From positions 62,001 through 126,000 of the forward strand of contig NZ_OLMK01000009.1 in the NCBI RefSeq assembly GCF_900290235.1: a DNA stretch of 64,000 nucleotides, read 5' to 3'. The notes below the pieces were generated by a model. That model searched no databases and was not told where the DNA came from. It worked only from the letters and a program-made list of their open reading frames with translations. A program made the translations under genes and the position numbers. Of the stretch, positions 1-7,306 are shown in pieces (position 1 is the stretch's first letter; every line of letters starts with the position of its first letter). Source of the DNA: Streptomyces sp. MA5143a (GTDB lineage Bacteria; Actinomycetota; Actinomycetes; Streptomycetales; Streptomycetaceae).

Positions 1-1223
1 CACAGCACACCCGCCACGAACCCGACGAGCACCAGCACACCGAGCAGCCACCAGCCGCGGCCGAGACCGAAGGACGCCACGTCCGTCGCCGGGTCCGGGC
101 CGTCCACGACGTCGACGGTGATCTCCAGCGGCAGACCGGGCGTGGTCTTCACCCCGCCGGCGGCCGCGTAGGAGTGGGTGACCTGGAGGCACACGGTCTC
201 GGCGACGTCCTCGTCCTCCTCGTCCTCGGCCTCCGCCTTCGGATAGCGCAGACCCGTCGAGATGACGTCCGTACGGCCGGTGCCGGCCGCCTCGCCGCGC
301 ACGATCTCCCGGTTCTTGACGGTCACCGCGCGCAGCAGCACCCCGTAGTGCGGGTTGACGTCACGGTCCGCCGCGACGCTCACCGAGGCCCGCAGCTCCT
401 GGCCCGGCTTCACGTCCACCCGGTACCAGCGCTGCTGGTTGAACTCCTCGCGGTCGGTGAACAGCCCCGAGGTGAGCGTGGGCGCCCCGGCACACGCGTC
501 GGCGCCCTCGACGGCCTTCGGGACGACCACCGGGTCGGCCGCGCGGTCCACCAACTGGTTCACGCGGTCGGTGAGTTCGTCGCGGTGCTCGATCGAGGTG
601 TACGTGCCGCCGGTCGCCTCGGCGATACAGCTGAGCTGGACGCGCAGCTTGGCGTTCGGGACCAGGCCGAGCGTGTCGATGGTCAGACCGATGCCCTTGG
701 CGGCGATCTCGCGGGCCACCTCGCACGGGTCGAGCGGGGCACAGGTGTCCTCGCCGTCGCTGATCAGGACGATGCGCTTGGTGCCCTCGCCGCCCTCCAG
801 GTCGTCGGCCGCCTTCAGCAGCGCCGGGCCGATCGGGGTCCAGCCGGTCGGGGTGAGCGTGGCCACGGCCGTCTTCGCCTCGGTGCGGTCCAGCGGGCCC
901 ACCGGGTACAGCTGCGCGGTGTCCTTGCAGCCCGTCTTGCGGTCGTCGCCGGGGTAGTTGGCGCCCAGCGTGCGGATGCCGAGCCGGACCTCCTCGGGCG
1001 TGGCGTCCAGGACCTCGTTGAACGCCTGCTTCGCCGCGGCCATCCGGGACTGCCCGTCGATGTCCTTCGCCCGCATCGAACCGCTGACGTCCAGCAGGAG
1101 GTTGACCTTGGGCGCGGTGGCCGTGGTCTCGTCGGCGACGGCCGTCGACGGGACGGCGATACCGGCCGTCAGGGCGGCGAGCAGGGCGAACACCCCTGCT
1201 GCCAGCCGTTGTCTTGTGATCAT
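1..1223 (-). CDS. Secreted/membrane-anchored von Willebrand factor A domain protein (partial, runs off left edge)
   Basis: Reads leftwards from an ATG at 1223 with a weak AGGA about 7 bases upstream and continues past position 1, so the C-terminus is missing (about 407 codons seen). Residues 1-30 form a signal peptide ending AVA before DET. The VWA metal-ion-dependent adhesion site DxSxS is at residues 45-49 (DVSGS), and the downstream TPIG and ISDGED segments fit a VWA fold. Near the left edge there is a hydrophobic segment (WWLLGVLVLVGFVAG) that looks like a C-terminal membrane anchor. VWA proteins of this type bind ligands or scaffold complexes at the cell surface; the partner is unknown. 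No link to the downstream siderophore genes is visible apart from sharing a strand with the next one. Confidence 0.85.
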   Translation of the reverse strand, partial: MITRQRLAAGVFALLAALTAGIAVPSTAVADETTATAPKVNLLLDVSGSMRAKDIDGQSRMAAAKQAFNEVLDATPEEVRLGIRTLGANYPGDDRKTGCKDTAQLYPVGPLDRTEAKTAVATLTPTGWTPIGPALLKAADDLEGGEGTKRIVLISDGEDTCAPLDPCEVAREIAAKGIGLTIDTLGLVPNAKLRVQLSCIAEATGGTYTSIEHRDELTDRVNQLVDRAADPVVVPKAVEGADACAGAPTLTSGLFTDREEFNQQRWYRVDVKPGQELRASVSVAADRDVNPHYGVLLRAVTVKNREIVRGEAAGTGRTDVISTGLRYPKAEAEDEEDEDVAETVCLQVTHSYAAAGGVKTTPGLPLEITVDVVDGPDPATDVASFGLGRGWWLLGVLVLVGFVAGVL

Positions 1224-1321
1224 CGGCGGATCCTATTGATCAGGTGGCCCGCGCTTCAAAACGAGACCGCCCGTTCACCCGCCGGACAACGGCACCCCCG
1301 ACCGGCGGGCCGGGACGTGCC

Positions 1322-2824
1322 TCACCGCAGTGGAGTCGGCAGTTCCGCCCAGATGTCACCCGGCCGCTCCGGCGTAAGACGCATCAGCGTCAACGCCTTC
1401 GTCGGTACCGGCCCCTCCGTCAACGTGGCCAGATCGGCGGTCGGCGGCACGTCCCGTACGGCCGCGGCGAGCGCCTCGCGCAGCACGGGCGTCGAACCCG
1501 CCGTCGCCCCGAGCGTGCCCGTGATCAGCGCGCCGAACAGCTTGCGCCGCAAGGTGGTCTCGTCGTCCGTGATGATGCGGCCGGTCATCGCGGGGGCCGC
1601 GACACCGTGCCGGGCCAGTCGGGCGGGGCTCACCCTGATGTCCGCGAGGTCGCGGTAGACGAGCCGCACGGGGGCACCCGCCGGCGAGAGCACCACCAGG
1701 AGGTTCTGGCCGTGTGCCTCCAGGGCCACCCCCAGGTCGAGCAGCCGGAGACAGACCGTGAGCGCGAGCCGGCTGAAGTCCGCCAGCCACGACGGCGATC
1801 CGGGCAGTCCGGTCGCCGCCAGCGCGGCCACGGGGACGACCCGCTCGCCGGTGGCCGTGTCCGCGTACCTCTCCGGTGACTCCCGCAGCACGGCCGCCAG
1901 ATCCGGGGAACCGGCGGTGACCGCGCCGAGCGTACGGGTCACGTGCAGCAGACCGTCCGTGCGGGAGGCGACCTCCGCCATGAAGTCCGACACGATCGCC
2001 GACGTCTCGATCGAGTAGACCGAGATGTCCCGCACGGAGGAGGTCAGCCGGGCGCTCAACGCCGTCTTCACATGCGCCCCGCCGTCCGCGAGGGCGAGGG
2101 TGCGCAACGACATCAGCGGATGCGCCTCGACCACCTCACCCAGTGGGCACTTGAGCACATGCGCCGCCTGCCACGGGTGGACCGGCACCAGCACCCGACC
2201 GCCGTCCCGGAACCGCTCCGGCCACTCCCCGACCACCAACGCCTCGTCCACGGGCGCCAGCCCCAGGGCCACGACCTGCCGGTGCTCGGGCCCGTACGCG
2301 AGCTGATCCCCGGCGGAGAACCCGGGCCGGGAACGGCAGTTGGGGTGGAAGGGATGGCCGTCCACCACGGACTGCTCCCACTCCCAGCTCGTCTCCGGCA
2401 CCCCGGTCCCCGTCGGCCGTCCGGCCCGCGACAGCGCCGACGAGGCCGCGCTGTGGTCGAGTTCGGCGGCGAAGGCCGCACTGTGCGGCACCGCCAGCGC
2501 GCTCATCAGCCACGACGGACGGTCGTAGGGCCGCCCGTCCAGCCACACCTGCTCGACCGGCGCGTTGGTGGCGTACGGGTCCATCGCCGGGCCGTGCAGC
2601 CGGCGGCCGTCCGCCAGCAGGAGCGTCACGCCGTCGGCCCCGGCCCTCTCCCGGCGCGCCACCCAGGGCAGCGGCTCGTGCGTGAGGCCCCGCCACAGCC
2701 GCGCCAGGACGGCCGCCCGGGCACCGGGGAGCGCCGCCGCGTACGGCAGCGCCAGATCGGGGCGTACGGCGCCCAGCTCGGCGCCGAGCGCCGCCTCGGC
2801 ATCGGACATCGGATGACGGTCCAC
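1322..2824 (-). CDS. IucA/IucC-family NRPS-independent siderophore synthetase
   Basis: About 500 aa; the GTG at 2824 is preferred because AGGAG lies about 8 bases upstream, with ATG 2809 as an in-frame alternative. Family motifs are visible: GHPFHP (nucleotide-binding HPxHP), VPVHPWQ, a TSSVRD serine/arginine segment and LEAHGQN. These enzymes adenylate a carboxylate such as citrate or succinyl-hydroxamate and condense it with an amine or hydroxylamine in the cytoplasm. The usual HPxHPxxK lysine appears as Arg (HPFHPNCR), so its nucleotide pocket may be modified. The gene is divergent from a second synthetase of the same family across 155 bases, suggesting a two-synthetase siderophore or siderophore-like pathway. 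No monooxygenase, decarboxylase or transporter accompanies them here, so the product cannot be predicted. Confidence 0.85.
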   Translation of the reverse strand: MDRHPMSDAEAALGAELGAVRPDLALPYAAALPGARAAVLARLWRGLTHEPLPWVARRERAGADGVTLLLADGRRLHGPAMDPYATNAPVEQVWLDGRPYDRPSWLMSALAVPHSAAFAAELDHSAASSALSRAGRPTGTGVPETSWEWEQSVVDGHPFHPNCRSRPGFSAGDQLAYGPEHRQVVALGLAPVDEALVVGEWPERFRDGGRVLVPVHPWQAAHVLKCPLGEVVEAHPLMSLRTLALADGGAHVKTALSARLTSSVRDISVYSIETSAIVSDFMAEVASRTDGLLHVTRTLGAVTAGSPDLAAVLRESPERYADTATGERVVPVAALAATGLPGSPSWLADFSRLALTVCLRLLDLGVALEAHGQNLLVVLSPAGAPVRLVYRDLADIRVSPARLARHGVAAPAMTGRIITDDETTLRRKLFGALITGTLGATAGSTPVLREALAAAVRDVPPTADLATLTEGPVPTKALTLMRLTPERPGDIWAELPTPLR

Positions 2825-2979
2825 GGACGGGCTCCTAGGGTGCGGGAACGACGACGGGCGGGTACGGGCACCGCGTCGACAACGGCGTACGACCACTGCC
2901 CGCCCTTCTTCGCGGCGACGCATGCGGGCGGCGGGACGCGCCACGGCAGGCAGACATACTGATCACACACGCACCGTAT
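2825..2979. promoter_or_regulatory. Divergent promoter region of two siderophore synthetase genes
   Basis: This 155-base gap separates the 5' ends of two divergent IucA/IucC-type genes, so both promoters must lie here. I see no convincing iron-box palindrome of the TTAGGTTAGGCTAACC type, and no clear ribosome binding site in front of the rightward gene. Confidence 0.5.
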
Positions 2980-4590
2980 GTGGAACGAATGGACCCCGTG
3001 GACGCCAACCCGCCCCGCGCCGACATCGGCACCGCCGCCGACGCCCATGCCGCCGCGCCGCTGCTCAACTGCCTCCTGCGGGAGGCGGGGGAGCCCGTCG
3101 GACCCGGTGTGCACCCGCTCGGACCCGGTGTGCACCGCCTCACGGCGAGCGGCCGCCTCCTGCGCGCCCGGGGCACCCGCCGCCCCACCGCCCCCGAGGT
3201 GCGCGCCGACGGCACCTGGCATCGGCTGACCCACGCCGAGCTCGTCGATCTCACCGCCGGCGAACTCCTCCTCCGCACCGGCCTGGCCAACCCCGGGCTG
3301 CCCGCCGAGATGCTCGACAGCCGCGCGGCCGTGGCCGCCTTCCTCACGGCGCGCGCCCGTGCGACACCGCCCGAGGACCCGTACCGGCGCTCCGAGCAGT
3401 CGCTGATCACCGGGCATCCGTACCACCCCGCCCCCAAGGCGCGTGGCGGCGGTCCGGCCGCCGCCTGGCTGCCGTACGCGCCGGAGGCGTACGCCGGTTT
3501 CCCGCTGACGCTGCTCGGGATCCGCGAGGACACCGTCGTCGAGGAGGGCGACACCACCGCCCTGGACACCCTGGGCACGGCCCCGCCCGGTTACCGGCTG
3601 CTGCCCGCCCACCCCTGGCAACTCGACCTGGTCGGCGAGACGTTGGCCGAGGCCTTCGCCGACGGCCGGCTGATCCGGCTGGGGCACACGACGGGTGAGG
3701 TGTGGCCGACGGCCGCGATCCGCACGGTGTACGTGCCCGGGGAGACCCTGCGCGGGGGCCCCGGCGGGGCCGCGCGGACGGCCCCCGAGGCGGCGTCCTC
3801 CGAGCCGGACCTCTTCCTCAAGTTCAGCCTGGACGTGCGGATCACCAACGACGTGCGCCGTCTGTGGCGGCACGACCTGCTCAAGCTGTGCCGCACCGAC
3901 GCGGCGGCCCGCGCGGCCTTCGCCGCGCTGCCGGGCGGCACCTGGCTGAGCGACCGCGGCTACCGCACCGCCGCCTTCGCGTTCGAGGAGCTCGCGGTCC
4001 TGGTCCGCGACGGACTGGCCCGGCGTCTGGCCCCCGGCACGACCGCCGTCCTCGGCGCCGCGCTCACCGAGGACACCGTGGCGTTCCCGGACAACCCGCT
4101 GGTCCGCACCGCCGCCCCCGACGCCTGGTGGGGGGCGTATCTGCGGGCGGTCGTGCCCCCGGCTCTCGGCGCGTTCCACCACCACGGCGTCGTCCTGGAG
4201 GCCCACCTCCAGAACACCCTCGTCGCCTGCGACCCCGCCGGGACCCCCGTCCAGGTCCTCTACCGGGACGCCGAGGGCGTGAAGCTTTTGCCGGACGTGA
4301 CCCGCGAGGCGGGCTGGGAGCGGCTGGTGTACTGCCTGTTCGTCAACAACGTCCTGGAGGTCGCGGCGGCCGTGGCCGAACACCACCCCGGGGTCGACGT
4401 GTGGGGCGCCGTACGGGGGGAACTGGAGCGGCACCGCGAGGTGCCCGGCGTCGAGGAGCTCCTGGACGCGCCGACGCTGCCGGGCAAGACGAACCTGCTG
4501 CTGCGGTGGACGCGGGCCGACGGCGCGGACGCCCGCTACCTCCCGCTGCCCAACCCGTTCCGGCATGCCGACCGCTCCGGGGCGGCGTAA
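2980..4590 (+). CDS. IucA/IucC-family NRPS-independent siderophore synthetase (second of a divergent pair)
   Basis: Up to 536 aa. The frame opens with GTG 2980, ATG 2989 and GTG 2998; no ribosome binding site separates them, so the start is uncertain by a few codons. Motifs: GHPYHPAPKAR, the full HPxHPxxK nucleotide-binding motif; PAHPWQ; a KFSLDVRIT segment; and LEAHLQNT near the C-terminus with a YRDAEG loop. The role is condensation of a carboxylate with an amine or hydroxylamine during peptide-independent siderophore assembly. The intact HPxHPxxK contrasts with the Arg-substituted version in the divergent paralogue, so the two probably take different substrates. An imperfect 21-base tandem duplication lies in the N-terminal part. 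Confidence 0.85.
   Translation: MERMDPVDANPPRADIGTAADAHAAAPLLNCLLREAGEPVGPGVHPLGPGVHRLTASGRLLRARGTRRPTAPEVRADGTWHRLTHAELVDLTAGELLLRTGLANPGLPAEMLDSRAAVAAFLTARARATPPEDPYRRSEQSLITGHPYHPAPKARGGGPAAAWLPYAPEAYAGFPLTLLGIREDTVVEEGDTTALDTLGTAPPGYRLLPAHPWQLDLVGETLAEAFADGRLIRLGHTTGEVWPTAAIRTVYVPGETLRGGPGGAARTAPEAASSEPDLFLKFSLDVRITNDVRRLWRHDLLKLCRTDAAARAAFAALPGGTWLSDRGYRTAAFAFEELAVLVRDGLARRLAPGTTAVLGAALTEDTVAFPDNPLVRTAAPDAWWGAYLRAVVPPALGAFHHHGVVLEAHLQNTLVACDPAGTPVQVLYRDAEGVKLLPDVTREAGWERLVYCLFVNNVLEVAAAVAEHHPGVDVWGAVRGELERHREVPGVEELLDAPTLPGKTNLLLRWTRADGADARYLPLPNPFRHADRSGAA
3099..3140 (+). repeat. 21-base in-frame tandem duplication inside the siderophore synthetase gene
   Basis: Two consecutive 21-base units differ at only two positions near their ends and encode GPGVHPL followed by GPGVHRL. 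The reading frame is kept. Confidence 0.8.
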
Positions 4591-4700
4591 CGTCCTGCGT
4601 GAGGGCACTCGGGTACTCCGGCCTGCCGTGCCGCACCCGAGGGGAGCCGGCGGCCCGTCCACGGCCGTCCGGCCGTGGCCCGCGACGCTGGAGGTGCCTC

Positions 4701-6833
4701 GTGACCGGCACGAGTGATCCGGCCACCGCCGCCGAAGCGCTGGACGCCGCGTTCGCGGAGACCGTGCGGGGGGTCGGCGCGTCCATCGGGGCCCTCTATC
4801 TGCTCGCACCGGACGAGGAACTGCTGCGCCTGCATCTGCTGTGCGGCGCGCCCGCCGAGTTCGCCGCCCCCTGGGCACGCGTCCCGGTCGCCGCGCCCGC
4901 CCCCGTGGCGGTCGCCGTCCGCGAGGGCCGCGTGGTGTGGGTGGGCAGCCAGGAGGAGATGGCCCGCTCCTTCCCGCGCACCGCGATGGTCCTGCCGTAC
5001 CCGCTGGCGCTGGCGGCCGCCCCGGTCACCGGCGCCCGGAGCTGGGGGACGCTGCTGCTGATGTGGCCGACCGGCCGCCCCCCGTACATGACGGCCCGCG
5101 AGCGGGGCCACATCGAGTCCCGGTGCAGACGTCTGGCCCGGCTGCTGGACGAGGCGGAGGAGCACGACGGCGCGCCGGTGCCCGCCGACCTCCCCCGCGT
5201 CGTCCCCCCGGGGGCCGGCCGCCCGTCCGTCAGTGAGGAGATGGCCCTGGCGGACTTCGTGGAGCGCCTGCCCGGCGGCAGCTGCGCCCTGGACCTGGAG
5301 GGCCGCTTCACCTACGTCAGCAAGGGTGCCGGAGAGCTGTTCGACCGGGAACCCGAACAACTGCTGGGCACCCTGCCGTGGCAGTCCCTGCGCTGGCTCG
5401 ACGACCCCGTCCACGAGGACCGCTACCGCGCCGCGGTGATCACACGGGAACCCGTGTCGTTCACGGCGTGCCGACCGCCCGGCCAGTGGCTCGACTTCCA
5501 CCTCTACCCGGACACCAGCGGCATCAGCGTCCGGATCGTGCCGCGCGGCACCGCGCCCCCGCCCGTGCCGGGGCACCCCCGGTCCACGAGCACCGCGACG
5601 CCGTCCCGCGCGGGCCGGTTGTACCAGCTCACCCACCTGGCCGCCGCCCTCACCGAGGTCGTCGGAGTGCGGGACGTCGTCGACGTGGTCGCCGACCAGG
5701 TCATGCCGGCCTTCGGTGCCCACGGGCTCGTTCTGTCCTCCGCCGAGGCCGGGAAACTCCGCATCATCGGCTACCGGGGCTACCCACCCGAGGCCATCGC
5801 CCGTCTCGACGGCCTGCCCCTCGACACCGCGTTCACCCCGGCCGGGCGCGCCCTGAGCAGCGGGGTCCCCGCGTTCTACAGCGAACCCGCGGAGATGGAG
5901 CGCCTCTACCCCGAGGCGCCCGTCGCCAGCGGAAAGCAGGCCTGGGCGTTCCTGCCGCTGATCATCACCGGCCGGCTGGTCGGCATCTGCGTCCTGTCCT
6001 ACGACAGCCCCCACGAGTTCCAGGCCGAGGAGCGGGCCGTCATGACGTCGCTCGCCGGGCTCATCGCCCAGGCCCTCGACCGCGCCCGCCTCTACGACAC
6101 CCAGCACGAACTCGCCCACGGCCTCCAGCAGGCGCTGCTCCCACGCACCCTGCCCACGGTCCCCGGTCTGCGGATCGCCGCCCGCTACCTTCCTGCCACC
6201 CGCGGCATGGAGATCGGAGGGGACTTCTACGACCTGATCCGGTTCGGCGACACCGCCGTCGCGGCCGTCATCGGCGACGTCCAGGGCCACAACGTGGCCG
6301 CCGCCGCGCTCATGGGCCAGGTCCGCACCGGCGTCTACGCCCACGCCACCCTCGGCACACCCCCCGGCGAGGTGCTCGCCCGGACCAACCGGCTGCTCAC
6401 CGACCTCGCCCCCGACCTGTTCACCAGCTGCCTCTACGGCCACCTCGACCTCGGTGACGGCCGGGTGACCCTCGCCAGCGCCGGACACCCGCCGCCCCTG
6501 CTCCGCCTGCCCGACGGCGACACCCGGCCCCTCGTCGTCCCGCCCGGCCCCCTCCTCGGTATCGACCCGCACGCCGTCTACCCGGTGACGGAGTTCCCGC
6601 TCACCCCGGGGACGACGCTCGCCTTCTACACCGACGGCCTCGTGGAGAAGCCCGGCGTCGACCTGGACGACCGCATCGCCCGCCTCGCACGGCACCTGGC
6701 GCGCGCCGACACCCGCGACCTGGACGTGCTCATCGACGAACTGGTCGAGAAGGCCGGTCCCGCCGGCCAGCGCACCGACGACATCGCGCTGCTCCTGCTC
6801 CACCACGCAGGCCACCGAGCAAGCAGCGGGTGA
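4701..6833 (+). CDS. GAF-PAS-GAF-PP2C (SpoIIE-type) serine phosphatase
   Basis: 710 aa from a GTG at 4701 with GGAGGT 7 bases upstream. Order: an N-terminal GAF-like domain (about 1-160), a PAS-like segment (about 175-290), a second GAF domain (about 310-470), then a SpoIIE/PP2C phosphatase domain (about 480-700). The phosphatase has the metal-binding EIGGDFYD and IGDVQGHN motifs, ASAGHPPP, and YTDGLVE. Such proteins sense small molecules, redox or light through their GAF/PAS domains and dephosphorylate anti-anti-sigma factors, controlling alternative sigma factors; many occur in Streptomyces. No membrane segment is seen. The gene starts 110 bases after the siderophore synthetase, has its own ribosome binding site, and ends in a hairpin. 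Confidence 0.88.
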   Translation: MTGTSDPATAAEALDAAFAETVRGVGASIGALYLLAPDEELLRLHLLCGAPAEFAAPWARVPVAAPAPVAVAVREGRVVWVGSQEEMARSFPRTAMVLPYPLALAAAPVTGARSWGTLLLMWPTGRPPYMTARERGHIESRCRRLARLLDEAEEHDGAPVPADLPRVVPPGAGRPSVSEEMALADFVERLPGGSCALDLEGRFTYVSKGAGELFDREPEQLLGTLPWQSLRWLDDPVHEDRYRAAVITREPVSFTACRPPGQWLDFHLYPDTSGISVRIVPRGTAPPPVPGHPRSTSTATPSRAGRLYQLTHLAAALTEVVGVRDVVDVVADQVMPAFGAHGLVLSSAEAGKLRIIGYRGYPPEAIARLDGLPLDTAFTPAGRALSSGVPAFYSEPAEMERLYPEAPVASGKQAWAFLPLIITGRLVGICVLSYDSPHEFQAEERAVMTSLAGLIAQALDRARLYDTQHELAHGLQQALLPRTLPTVPGLRIAARYLPATRGMEIGGDFYDLIRFGDTAVAAVIGDVQGHNVAAAALMGQVRTGVYAHATLGTPPGEVLARTNRLLTDLAPDLFTSCLYGHLDLGDGRVTLASAGHPPPLLRLPDGDTRPLVVPPGPLLGIDPHAVYPVTEFPLTPGTTLAFYTDGLVEKPGVDLDDRIARLARHLARADTRDLDVLIDELVEKAGPAGQRTDDIALLLLHHAGHRASSG

Positions 6834-6857
6834 CACCACAGGGAACCCTGCGGTGTC
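6832..6857. terminator. Bidirectional hairpin terminator
   Basis: A 12-base stem (GACACCACAGGG / CCCTGCGGTGTC, one mismatch) with a 2-base loop begins in the stop codon of the phosphatase gene, between convergent genes. Confidence 0.6.
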
Positions 6858-6910
6858 AGAGAATCCGGTGCGCCTGTGCCCGGGGGTCCGCGTCGAGGGA
6901 GCCCGCGCGG

Positions 6911-7192
6911 TCAGCCGGCCTTCTGCTCGCGCTGGTCGCGCAGTTCGTGGACGGTGGCGGTCAGGGTGCCGTCCTGCTGCTCGTAGTGCGACAGGGCAAG
7001 GCCGAGGCCGAAGAAGGTGGGCGCCCACTCCCCGACGAACAGGCCCCAGCGGTCCGCGCGGGCCAGCCCGGTGCCGGCCTCCATCTTGAGGGACCCCGCC
7101 CAGGCGACGACGGTCAGGCCGATGGACGCCATGGCGGCCATGTAGGCGTGCTCACTGCGGATGCCCATGTCGTGCATCTTCTTGATGACCAT
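6911..7192 (-). CDS. Small two-helix membrane protein, unknown function
   Basis: 93 aa from ATG 7192 with GAGGAG 6 bases upstream. Two hydrophobic segments (about residues 17-36 and 48-68) are followed by a charged tail (HELRDQREQK). I do not recognise a family. It stands alone between convergent and co-directional neighbours, and the strong ribosome binding site supports it as a real gene. Confidence 0.6.
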   Translation of the reverse strand: MVIKKMHDMGIRSEHAYMAAMASIGLTVVAWAGSLKMEAGTGLARADRWGLFVGEWAPTFFGLGLALSHYEQQDGTLTATVHELRDQREQKAG

Positions 7193-7306
7193 GATCGACT
7201 CCTCGTGGGTGGGGGATGTCCGCTCGGCGGGCGAGTGCCCGTGACCGGGACGCCCATGCGTCGATTTGCCAGAAATGCCCGTTATTTGAGGTGTGGGTGG
7301 CCGCGG

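Noticed and set aside
174..1658. Long rightward open frame of 494 codons over the VWA gene
   Set aside because: It is antisense to a gene with signal peptide and MIDAS motif; the frame is open only because of high GC, and its translation is Arg/Gly/Val-rich without domains.
2825..2979. Iron-box (DmdR/IdeR-type) operator between the divergent siderophore genes
   Set aside because: No sequence close to the known 19-base palindrome could be found by eye.
2626..4878. 750-codon leftward frame across the divergent siderophore genes
   Set aside because: Spans two real genes on the opposite strand or frame and has low-complexity Arg/Gly/Pro composition.
4536..7028. 830-codon leftward frame opposite the PP2C phosphatase
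   Set aside because: Antisense shadow; the plus-strand protein has clear GAF, PAS and PP2C motifs.
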